Shown here in pieces: positions 8,915-18,699 of a stretch of DNA of 64,000 nucleotides. Origin of the DNA: Symsagittifera roscoffensis (lineage: Eukaryota; Xenacoelomorpha; Acoela; Convolutidae); NCBI RefSeq assembly GCF_963678635.1, contig NC_087071.1, positions 4,665,624 through 4,729,623 of the forward strand, read 5' to 3'. The position numbers were made by a program, and so were the translations under genes. Below the pieces are notes generated by a model, which did not search any database, was not told the origin of the DNA, and was given only the letters and a program-made list of their open reading frames with translations. Position 1 is the stretch's first letter. Each line of letters starts with the position of its first letter.

Positions 8915-10157
8915 CGAAAATCCAGATGACGACGATATTTACCCCTTCCTCGTAGATGCACCCGATAATAGAGGACAGCATGACTTTTGCAAGAATTTAC
9001 TCCTAAATTTGTTTGAACCCGGAACCAGCCCATGCAAAACAGAATTCCCAGATGTAAAAATCAAAAGACAAATTATAGAACATTATCTGAAAGATATATG
9101 TAATTTAACACAACAATACGGAATCTACACCATAGAATTCAGTACACCAAATCCGAATCACCGCAATTATGTAATTCAAACAGACGATCTTGACTTAGAA
9201 TTTTCAAAAGTATTCTTAGAATATATTAAAAGCGTACAATATCATAACTCACAAAGAGCAAACTCCATATTTACTAACGAAGTTTTTGCAATAATATATA
9301 GTTATATTTCAATATTAGAAAAAAGAGAAATTCCAAATATCTCACCAACTGAGACATCCAAACATACAAAAGTACGACATGAAATCACACTATTTTCAAC
9401 TTTCCTACATATAATTAAAGAAAACTTCACTAAAGACGAAGTTTCACAACATACAAAACATGATTTACAAAAAATTTTGGCATGGTTTACAATAGATTAT
9501 TTCACACATAATATAGATTTAATTTCGCAAGCAAGAAAAAATTTCAGAACTCAAAATTCAAACGATGATACCGCCATCACAGAACAGTCACACTACGTTT
9601 GGGACCCCGAATGGTCTCATCATGCATTTATAAATATCCCACAATCAATCTCAAGTCAAGCAATAAGTACAATATCTTATCAAAGAGATTATGTAAGAGT
9701 AGTACCATTAACCATTGATGCAACACCATTAAACTACAATACATTTTTACCTGATACGCGAAATAATAGTTTAAATTCGACCGTCATACACAATGAAAAC
9801 CTTAATGGAACTAGGAATCTTACACAACAAGATATTCAAACACCATCACACTTCATAAATGAAGAATTCGTCCAAACAACAACAACTACACAACAAAGTA
9901 TTTCACCGATACGTCCAAATTTAACAACACCAAAAAATACAAACACTTCACTAGCACAAGTAACCTTACAATCAACCGTTAAACCTTCGGTTGCTCCAAA
10001 ATATTCACAAATGGATTATCAAACATACAGACCCATGACACTACCGTCAAAAACACGAAGAACGTTCACAAGAAACACTTTTGCAGAACACAATTATAAT
10101 TACGCTCATTCATCAAAAACAAACTATCCCCACGAAAAAATAATCATAATCAGATAA
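8889..10157 (+). CDS. 422-aa protein encoded upstream of Gag, unassigned
   Basis: This intact frame has an acidic start (DENPDDDD near residue 10), a globular-looking middle to about residue 240 with several predicted helices and few Cys, a Thr/Ser/Gln-rich stretch at about 300-360, and a basic tail rich in Arg, Tyr and Asn. There is no signal peptide, membrane segment or zinc knuckle. It ends 23 bases before the gag ATG, so both probably come from one RNA. Standard gypsy-type elements have no separate gene before gag. It could be a split-off matrix-like part of Gag or a captured gene, and I do not recognise it. It stayed open in a copy whose pol has decayed. Confidence 0.6.
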   Translation: MSHSHTQSDENPDDDDIYPFLVDAPDNRGQHDFCKNLLLNLFEPGTSPCKTEFPDVKIKRQIIEHYLKDICNLTQQYGIYTIEFSTPNPNHRNYVIQTDDLDLEFSKVFLEYIKSVQYHNSQRANSIFTNEVFAIIYSYISILEKREIPNISPTETSKHTKVRHEITLFSTFLHIIKENFTKDEVSQHTKHDLQKILAWFTIDYFTHNIDLISQARKNFRTQNSNDDTAITEQSHYVWDPEWSHHAFINIPQSISSQAISTISYQRDYVRVVPLTIDATPLNYNTFLPDTRNNSLNSTVIHNENLNGTRNLTQQDIQTPSHFINEEFVQTTTTTQQSISPIRPNLTTPKNTNTSLAQVTLQSTVKPSVAPKYSQMDYQTYRPMTLPSKTRRTFTRNTFAEHNYNYAHSSKTNYPHEKIIIIR

Positions 10158-10180
10158 GATCTCGATATTGGGATAACCCA

Positions 10181-12412
10181 ATGACAACAACCAACTCAGT
10201 AAAATTTCAAACTAATTCACATCCTCCACAGGATCGTAGTGAAAATTACCCATTCTTTCAGCAAAATAAAAATAAAAAAGCACCTCATCATACGGATTAT
10301 TTATCCTCTGATGATGATTATTTACAACCAGATATATTTGCACCATATACTCAAGAATATCGCGGACAAGGAGTGCAAAAACCATATACATATCATAGAA
10401 TTTTTTCTCCACATCCAACAGATACACAAAATCAACAACCAATACAAATGCAAAACCCAACTAATACACAATCTTTTCAACCAATTCAGCCACAAAACCC
10501 AATGATCACACACTCGTATCAACCAACTCAATTGCAAAATGAAATACCACTCCCATATTACCTTCAACAACACGAAATAACAAAAAATCAACTTTCAAAT
10601 TTTTCACAAATGCCAAATGCCGCAGAATCACTACAAATGACAATGAATCCATACCTTATGGATGGATCATCAATAACATCAAACAAACCATTAATGGTAT
10701 TCACAGGAACATACCCTGAATATTCTGTAGAAGATTATTTAAATGCAGTAACAGCAAATTTAATTTTAAATATAGGACCTGAACCAATTAATACACCACT
10801 ACATCAAAATTGGATATATCGACGCACAGCGTTGATACAAACAACCTTAGATGGCGCAGCCCAAAAATGGTTTTCAGTATTGCCAATAGAAATAAAATCA
10901 AATTGGAAAAGATTTACACAAGAATTTTCAAAAATGTTTGACTCCGAAAGAAATAAACAACACCAAAGAGTTTTATGTAATGAAATTCGCAGATTACCAA
11001 ATGAAACCATCAAACAATTAGCAGTACGTATCGAAACACTAGTTCGAAAAGCATATTCATTAAATACACATGACTACAAAAATACAAAAATGACAGAAAT
11101 TTTAATAATGACCTTAACACCTCAATTAAGAAAAATAGCAATAAAAAAGAGAGCATCCCATCCTTCCTCAATTCGAGAGCCCGATCTAGATTTTCGAAAA
11201 CTAGTAGACAAACTAGAGCAAGCGGAAATCACAATGAAACTTGAAGAAACAGAAAATCTGAAATTACAATATGTTAATCGAATCGAAACAAACACCACAA
11301 ATATCAATAACATACAGGAGTCAGATTCAGACCTCGTTGAAAAAATCACTGAAATACTAAACATTTATGAAAAACACCCAAACTTTAAAGGCAAACCATC
11401 TTTCAAAAAATGGTGTAATTATTGCCGACGATACGGACATAGTATTTCTGAATGTAGACAAAAACAACAGGATAATCAAAACAAACCTCAAAAATATAAA
11501 GAACCAAATAAATCATTCTATCAATACATGAAGAAAGATCAAAATCTACCAAACAAAAATGTATATAGTAACAAGAGTTCAGGAAAACCACTTCCGAACA
11601 ACACCAGTTACACGAGAAATCAATCACCATATAACTCAAGTTATAGAGGAAGATCACCAGAACGAAGAAATACACAAAATTCTTCAGAAAATCATTATAA
11701 TCGACCAAATAGTCAAAATAACTACTCCAGATCAAATTCAAATACAACACAATTTGTTTCTAGATCCAATTCCAAATCAAACATAAGAAATAAATACTAT
11801 CCAAACAATCAATCACGAAATTCATCATATAATAGAAATAGAAACTATTCAAATAATCGAAATAGAAGTTATTCGAACAACCGAAATCAGAATTACCCGA
11901 ACAATCGATCAAGAAATAACTCATATAACAGATCAAACTATCACAAATCAAACGACAATTATCAAAACAAATCACGAAATAAGTCACAAAATCGAAATTC
12001 AAGTTATAATAATCGATATAGAAATTATTCTCAATCACCACATAGAAATAATAACCAGTATAATAATTCTAAACATCGCTACAGAAGTAGTACACCCAAA
12101 CATCAAAGACATATTAATCAAGTACAATCGAATAAAGAAACAACATCAGACCCCCCAGGTATTGACGACACAGGAAATAATGAACTACAACTAAATCAAA
12201 TAAACTGTGGATCATCAGATACAGAAAGTGATACAGAAAACACTATCTCCATAAATATGATAACAGTCGGAAACGACTACGAACCTATTATATATGAACA
12301 ACCTTTTTCATCACAATATATGAAAATCAAGTGGAACTCCTTCACAATTATTATATTGAACCCATCCATACTACACAAATGGCACAAGAAACTAACGAAA
12401 TTAACACTGTAA
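10181..12412 (+). CDS. gag: Gag polyprotein with CCHC zinc knuckle, 743 aa
   Basis: This is the structural protein that forms the particle and packages RNA. Residues about 83-125 hold three Gln/Pro-rich repeats (QPIQxQNP type). Residues about 172-355 form a retrotransposon-Gag capsid domain (GTYPEYSVEDYLNAV, then GAAQKWFSVLP and a long helical stretch). A knuckle of form CX2CX4HX4C is at Cys412, Cys415, His420 and Cys425. The next 200 residues are repeats rich in Asn, Arg, Ser and Tyr, a basic RNA-binding tail. The frame is intact. Its 3' end overlaps the pol frame by about 115 bases (12298-12412) with pol in the -1 phase, suggesting -1 frameshifting, although I see no perfect slippery heptamer. 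Confidence 0.85.
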   Translation: MTTTNSVKFQTNSHPPQDRSENYPFFQQNKNKKAPHHTDYLSSDDDYLQPDIFAPYTQEYRGQGVQKPYTYHRIFSPHPTDTQNQQPIQMQNPTNTQSFQPIQPQNPMITHSYQPTQLQNEIPLPYYLQQHEITKNQLSNFSQMPNAAESLQMTMNPYLMDGSSITSNKPLMVFTGTYPEYSVEDYLNAVTANLILNIGPEPINTPLHQNWIYRRTALIQTTLDGAAQKWFSVLPIEIKSNWKRFTQEFSKMFDSERNKQHQRVLCNEIRRLPNETIKQLAVRIETLVRKAYSLNTHDYKNTKMTEILIMTLTPQLRKIAIKKRASHPSSIREPDLDFRKLVDKLEQAEITMKLEETENLKLQYVNRIETNTTNINNIQESDSDLVEKITEILNIYEKHPNFKGKPSFKKWCNYCRRYGHSISECRQKQQDNQNKPQKYKEPNKSFYQYMKKDQNLPNKNVYSNKSSGKPLPNNTSYTRNQSPYNSSYRGRSPERRNTQNSSENHYNRPNSQNNYSRSNSNTTQFVSRSNSKSNIRNKYYPNNQSRNSSYNRNRNYSNNRNRSYSNNRNQNYPNNRSRNNSYNRSNYHKSNDNYQNKSRNKSQNRNSSYNNRYRNYSQSPHRNNNQYNNSKHRYRSSTPKHQRHINQVQSNKETTSDPPGIDDTGNNELQLNQINCGSSDTESDTENTISINMITVGNDYEPIIYEQPFSSQYMKIKWNSFTIIILNPSILHKWHKKLTKLTL

Positions 12413-12774
12413 ATAAACCCAATGAAAATGACAAAACAAAAAGCTTGAACACAAATCACATTTACCAAAATGTACAAAAAGAACAACCCAAAAAAAAAAT
12501 TTGGACAATACCATTTCTTTTAGAAAGTCCAAGAAGCAAAGAATTTCAACCACCAGATCTTCAAATTGATTTTTTAATTGATTCAGGAGCAGAATCAAAC
12601 ATAATTAACATTCCCACATGGAATGAGATCAAAACATTACAACCAAAATTAACGCCTCTTGCAACCTCCAGTAAACTAGCAACAGCACAAGGATCAACAT
12701 TAGTAAACTATGGAAAAGTTCAATTATTTTTTCTCCCCACAAGAACAATGGAGCAAAATAAAATTTTAAACTAG
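12298..12774 (+). pseudogene. pol: pol, aspartic protease part
   Basis: The -1 frame relative to gag opens after a TGA at 12295-12297. The aspartic protease signature FLIDSGAES lies at about 12574-12600, with the catalytic Asp in DSG. The frame stops at a TAG (12772-12774), after which related coding sequence continues in the same phase, so Pol cannot be made as one chain from this copy without readthrough. The protease would release Gag and Pol proteins. Confidence 0.7.
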
Positions 12775-13434
12775 CCATTGAAACAAATATTTCATATCAC
12801 TGATATTAAACACAAAATCAATGGACTACCATTTATCTCTAAATATATACCAACAATCAACATCTTGAATAGTAAAATACTAATCAAAGATAAGTACACA
12901 AAAACAAAAAACACAGCCCTAACATTTTTTCAAAGATTAAATAAACAACCACCATTCTTTTCAAAATTTTATCCAATTTATAACCAACAACGGAAACACC
13001 TGAAACCACTATCAGGAAACATATATAACTTTTTAATAAAACAAGTTCACCAATTTGATAAAAATCAAAATAAACAACAACTCTTTATGTCAGACTTTGA
13101 ATTCAAACCTATCCATAAGTTTTTCAAAATCACAATTTCATCCATAAAATATTTGAAAAAAACGAATTCAGACATCATTTCGTTACATGTATATAATAAT
13201 ACACCGTATCAAGTAACATTACCCTTAGGACTTTTAGGATATTGCGAAACAAACGCTACAATATCACCAATGCATGAAAAAGCATACCGTGTAAATAATA
13301 TACTCCAATTATTAGATATTTGTCAATCCACAATTCTTAACGAAGAACTATCCATAAATAATATAAAAAGTAATGAAAAAAAAATACAGATTATTTCACA
13401 AAAACCCCATATTTCAAACCTACATTCAACATAA
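12775..13434 (+). pseudogene. pol: pol, region between protease and RT
   Basis: About 218 codons continue after the TAG in the same phase, with motifs such as HITDIKHKINGLPF that normally end the protease region and lead to RT. The frame ends at a TAA (13432-13434). Sense coding resumes from about 13425 in another phase, so a frameshift lies at about 13400-13437. Confidence 0.6.
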
Positions 13435-14250
13435 ATAACTATACAGAGGATCAACAGAAAATTTTAACAATGTTTAACTTCCAACATTCACAAGACGAAT
13501 TTGACAAGTATGCCAAACAGCTAATAAAAAATTCATCAGTCTATGCAACATCCAAATTTGATGTTGGCAAAATCAGTTCATCACTACATCTCCCGTTAAA
13601 ACCTGACGCAGTTTTCAAAAAACAAAGAGCAAGTTAAGTACCAATTCATTTACACGATAAAGTGAACAGATTACTCGATATTTTAGAGCAATACAAAATT
13701 ATCTCACCGGTAAACAAAGAAGAACAACCAAAAGGTAACACATATATTAACCCTGTTATCATCCTAGCAAAAGAAGAATCATTAAAAATAGTTTTAGACG
13801 CTAGATATCTTAATTCACTAATAGACGAATCAAAATGCCATTGGCCTGTTGAACCAATACAAGTTATTTTAACAAAAATAAACGGAAAATACTTTACAAC
13901 CGCAGATATGAATAGTGCATACAATCAAATGCCACTAGATGAACAATCACGACGTTTAACACAATTTGTTATTGGAAAACAACAATATGAATTCAACCGC
14001 CTATTCTATGGAATATCCATAGGACCAGCAGCATTTTCAGCTTTTATGAGCAAAATTTTTAGACCACTAATACTCAAGAAAAACGCAATCACCTATTTAG
14101 ACGATGTTTTTATGCAATCACAGACAAAAGAAGAAATGTTTACAGTTTTATAACACTATCACAAAATACTTCAGAACGAAAATCTGAAGGCCGCCCCCGA
14201 TAAATCACACTTCTTTTTAACACGAGTTAAATTTTCAATTAATTCTAATG
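13425..14250 (+). pseudogene. pol: pol, reverse transcriptase, truncated
   Basis: RT palm and fingers are clear: VLDARYLNSLI, then FTTADMNSAYNQMPL with the first catalytic Asp, FNRLFYGISIGPAAF, and the YLDD box at about 14095-14106. The frame has a TAA at 13635-13637 and another at 14151-14153, with sense coding on both sides. After TRVKF (about 14220-14235) the sequence jumps to the very end of the RNase H domain (VWTAGKNLALPDTLSR, about 14272-14319) in another phase. Only about 60 codons separate YLDD from that motif where gypsy elements usually have about 240-260, so the RT thumb, connection and most of RNase H are deleted. Confidence 0.8.
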
Positions 14251-14875
14251 AAATTTCCAAACCTACATATAGTTTGGACAGCAGGAAAAAATCTTGCATT
14301 ACCAGATACATTAAGTCGAAATACACCACCTGAATTACTTACACGAAAAACTACAGTTGAAATGACCAAGAATATAAAATTGTACCTTGCAGAAAACGAA
14401 ACATCACCCCGACTAGAATGCAAATATGCAGTAAAAACTGACATTGAACAATCACAGATAAATAACCTACAACACTTCCCACTTTACTTAGATTGCCAAA
14501 ATAACCACTACGAAGTTGATCTACTTGAAACATCAACTTTCAAACCAATTACATACTCACAATGAATAAAAAATAACACCCAACAAAAAAGAGTAAAACA
14601 ACATTCGCATAAAAAAGATCTTTTTCCGTTAATTGAAAAAGAAAATCTAACTGATAAAATAAATTTATCAGGACCACAAACAAATGATTCAAAATACACA
14701 ATAAATCAAATTTTTGACCTCCATGACCCACTTGACACAATTCCTTTATCTAAATTAGAAATTGAAAACATTTTTCTCCCCCCAACAGATAAAATTACAA
14801 TTAATACCTTGAAACAATATCAAAAACTTGACCCAGTAATTAGACAACTAAAATCATGGCACAAATATAAAACAA
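14248..14875 (+). pseudogene. pol: pol, RNase H end and linker to integrase
   Basis: The open stretch starts with the C-terminal RNase H motif, has a TGA at 14563-14565, then continues in the same phase through a Lys/Asn/Gln-rich linker to a TAA near 14878. Sense coding then resumes in the next phase (QTKPVKADTTILGN), so a one-base change lies at about 14865-14880. Confidence 0.55.
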
Positions 14876-16229
14876 ACTAAACCCGTAAAGGCAGATACCA
14901 CAATTTTAGGAAATAAAACACTCCTCCGATATTTTCGAAAATTTAATAATACAACAATTAATGGAAACACAGACCTTCTAGAATATCAATTAAATGAATC
15001 TACAGTTCCCTGTCTCCCTTTAAGTATGATTCTCATAGCTTTTAACTTTTCACATACACAAAACATTAAAGGACACTCTGGATCAGAGAAAACATATTCA
15101 AATTTTATACAAAATTTCCATTTCCCAAATGCACCAATTTGGATAAAAGTACTATGCAATGATTGTATAGTATGTCAGGTAAATAAACCGTATCCAAATC
15201 AAAAACAAATAGCACAAAAACAAGATTTTAAAGGACAAAGTTTATACTTTAACCATCGTATTTCATTTGATACAAAAGGACCAATTTCACCATCATCTGA
15301 AGGAAACTCCTACATTATGGTAATTGTTGACGCATTTACACATTATGTAGCACTTAACCCAGTACCACATTGTAACGCTTATTACGCTTACACAACACTT
15401 TATGAACACCGATAGCCAAGTTCGGACTACCCGAAATTTTAGTTACAGACAACGGTACAGAATTCATAAATAATGAAATCATCACACTATGTCATTTATA
15501 TAACATCAAACACAAACCACGTACATCTCATGCACCTTCGACAAACGGCTTAGTCGAAGGTATGAACCGTTCACTACAAGAATATCTTAGATGTATCATC
15601 AATGGAAATGATACAAGATACACCGAATGGTCAGCAGATGTAAAATTATTTCCCTTAGCATATAATTCACAAATTACGACAACTCTAGGAATGTCACCAT
15701 ATGAAATGGTTTTTAATCAAAAACCACGTAAACCAATTATGTTTACAGCAAACTCTCATAAAAATGCACAAAGTCATTGTCAACCGAATAAAGACTCAAT
15801 TTGTTATAACCTACCTTTACACACACATGATGAAGATCATTTTCATCACCCACAAATTCTTAAATTAGCCTCCGGTACACACACCGAATGGATTTTAAAT
15901 AGAAAAAAAAACACAATGAAATTTACCAAAAAGTAACAAAAAAGTTGTTACAAAGGCAAAACATTAATGAACAAATAAATTCACGCTTTACACCAGCCTC
16001 CGATTTAAAAATTGGAACATTTGTTTTAATACCTAATTTTAACACTCAAAAAGGAATTTCTAAAAAATTACAACCCCTTCGTAAAGGACCATACCAAATA
16101 ATTGCCAAACCCACTGACGTAAGATATAAAATCACCGACTCAGACCCAAAAGAAATTGTTCAACATCGAAACAATTTATTACCTTATTACCCAAAAGAAT
16201 ACGCACTACGCGAACTAACTCAATTATAA
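14876..16229 (+). pseudogene. pol: pol, integrase with broken frame
   Basis: The integrase domains are in order: an HHCC zinc finger (HTQNIKGHSG, then CNDCIVC), the catalytic core with Asp in SFDTKGP, Asp in TDNGTEF (about 15448-15468) and Glu in NGLVEGMNRS, and a C-terminal domain with RKGPYQI, the GPY/F motif of gypsy integrases (about 16080-16100). Phases change near 15410 (before the second Asp) and near 15940, so no continuous protein can be made. The enzyme would insert the DNA copy. The 4-bp target duplication shows that a working integrase acted on this copy, probably supplied by a relative. Confidence 0.82.
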
Positions 16230-16559
16230 TCTTTCACAAGTTTAAAAGTTATTCAAAATAACCCACATACGGAAAATGAAACAAAAAAACAACATGACAT
16301 TCACCTCGAAAACCAAAATAAAAAATCAACTACAACGAAAAACAATACAAAAAAGCTAGATCAAAATAAACCTCAAAAAGAAAGAAAAAATAGAAAAATG
16401 ACAGAAAAAATTATACCCCAAGAACAAGTCGACAAATCAGAACATAGAGAGTCATCACGACTTAGAAATCAACCACGCAAAAACTACAAAACATTCATTC
16501 CACAATCTAAAATATTAAAGAAAGTTGAATGTCAAAAACAACTTCAATTTTACAATTAA
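16230..16559 (+). pseudogene. pol: Charged tail after integrase
   Basis: After a TAA at 16227-16229 the same phase stays open for 110 codons rich in Lys, Asn, Gln and Thr and ending in a basic segment (SSRLRNQPRKNYKTF). It looks like the C-terminal tail of Pol cut off by one stop. It could instead be a separate small protein, but no ATG opens it. Confidence 0.4.
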
Positions 16560-17140
16560 TAATCTTTGCACCTCTGAACATTTTAAACCTTCATTTTTCA
16601 AAATAACATGCTGACAAACACGCAGCGATTCTAGTTCAAAATTAGCCAATAAGAATCATTCAATCCGTCACCTTCTATAACTCTAACACAAACCAATTAG
16701 ACGAAAGATATTAAACTCCAGGCATATCTATAACTATAACTTTACGACCTCCAGGTCAAAAATAAGCAAACCATTCCAACTTGACAACTAAAATAAATAC
16801 CACCATAATATTATAACCATTCCTTATCTAATAACCCAAAGATCAACAATATTTCCCCAACTCAGACCTCAAATACCCCCCAACCAAAAATTTTAAATTA
16901 GCCTAAAGTAAAGGAACGACCATATTAAATTAGCCTAAAGTATAAAAATCTCAAAAATACCCCAGATCACTTGACAAATAAAAATAAAGAAAAAGAAGAC
17001 CTCCCGAACACCATAAAATTCGCCCCCAACAATTTTTCACAAAACTCAACCCACTTGTCAAAAAACCAATAAATAATTCGACCACACTTGAAAATTGCCC
17101 CAAACAACAAAAAATATTCGATCAAGAAGCCATTTCTTAA
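16560..17140 (+). other. Noncoding spacer between pol and the env region
   Basis: No coding frame stands out. A direct repeat of ATTAAATTAGCCTAAAGTA occurs at about 16895 and 16923. The stretch keeps the A- and C-rich, G-poor strand of the element. Confidence 0.4.
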
Positions 17141-17556
17141 ATGCTCTTCTCTCGATCAGTCAACATAATACTCAACATTTTCATAAACTTTTTAACAATA
17201 TTTAAACTTTTATTCATATTTCTTTTTGATACCTTTGAAGCTTTTATAATAATCTTAATCATTTTTTGCAATAATTTTTTAATTTTCTATTCCATATTTG
17301 AACTATACCTCCAACTTTCAAAAGCCATCGACCATATTCACAGGTACGAGACACAAAACTTATCTAATTGATACGAACCATTTTTAGTAGAACAGATATT
17401 TTTTTATTATTTGTAATTTTTAGAACATTTTTATCATCCCTCATCTTGACAATATGCAAATGTATAAAGAAAGCAATCATCACATTCGCTTTAGCAACAA
17501 TCCTTCTAATTCTTTTTCTAGAAGAATACTACAATAAACATATTTTTTTTAACTAA
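17141..17556 (+). CDS. Two overlapping short hydrophobic frames
   Basis: Frame one (17141-17371, 76 aa, ATG start) is almost entirely membrane-like, with long Phe/Ile/Leu runs. Frame two (17368-17556, no ATG at its start) is also hydrophobic and contains a CKCIKK break between two segments. They could be one small membrane protein split by a frameshift, or two. Hydrophobic frames arise easily in T-rich DNA, but this element's plus strand is A/C-rich, so the local T-richness is itself odd. No family is recognised. Confidence 0.3.
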
Positions 17557-17583
17557 AAAATAGCAATAAAAAACCCTCAAAAA

Positions 17584-18699
17584 TTGCTAACCAACAATCA
17601 CACAGTCAGTCTTCACCGACAACATCCCAAGAAAACCCAACAACACCTACAACTACCCAAAATTCCCAAACATCTACACGAATTTTTTTTCCAAGATAAC
17701 CCATATACCTTTGAAGAACGACACGCTCGCTTATCTGAACCACTAGAACCAGTTCATCGACAAGCACCTCTAAGTGAACCAACATATAACTTGTACCCAA
17801 CACTACCACAAGAATTAAGTAGAATACGAAATCTTAGTCAAAATCAAAATACAGTTGAAATAAATAGACAAATTATACATCCACGACGAAACAGAAATTT
17901 TCAAACCCCCCGAGTTCATTTTGATATACCCCAATCCCCAACACAAAGTACTCCAGAAAACCCAATTGATATATTACCAGAAACCCCTACACTTCTTTCA
18001 CAACGTAGCACCTCAAGTCTACCCTCAGATTACTTAGGTTCAACACCAACATCTGAACAAATACGTGAAAATCCCTTTGATCCCCCAAACCAAACATCTT
18101 GACTACCATATTGGACAACACAATCATTCACACAAGGTGAACCCAATTTAATAAATGATCCAATAGATATTTCTACCGATACAACAACATCATCGTCACT
18201 ACCAGAAACATTATCACTACCATCAACACCATCAATAAGCCAAATTTCGCCGACACCTTTTCCTTTAAAATTCCCAAATAATCTCGATGCTAGATATCGA
18301 GAACAACCATCAACAAATATCCCTCTAAGATTAGACTGGAATACATTCACAGCACCCCCACCATTATTTGGACAGCACCCAGAAAGTAACCGACTCCACA
18401 ACTGGGCACTTAATAGATTACAATATAGACAAGATATCCACGAAGACATTCGTGATCATAACATCCAAATACTCCAACAAAATAGTCTACAATTAAAATT
18501 TGAAATCACGGTTAAACTAAACAATATTGCTCAACATCCTTACCCATTAAACCCACCAAATATAACAGCTCAATCACTACCACCACCATTTATAACAACT
18601 GAAGTAATATATAAATACGACAGATATACCAAAAAGACAATTGGTTACATCAAATTTTATAACCCATACTCAGGATTATCCTACACATGTATATTCTAA
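17584..18699 (+). pseudogene. Ser/Pro/Thr-rich gene before env, one stop
   Basis: One phase is open from about 17557 to a TAA at 18697-18699, interrupted only by a TGA at 18100-18102, with clear coding on both sides. There is no ATG at the start, so the 5' end may be spliced. The first 230 residues are rich in Pro, Ser, Thr and Gln. The last 130 look globular (LDWNTFTAPPPLFG, FEITVKLNNIAQ, IGYIKFYNPYSG). The overall layout, a disordered N-terminus and a compact C-terminus, resembles ORF-X, though I see no clear sequence match. It overlaps the env ATG (18687) by 13 bases. Function unknown. Confidence 0.45.
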
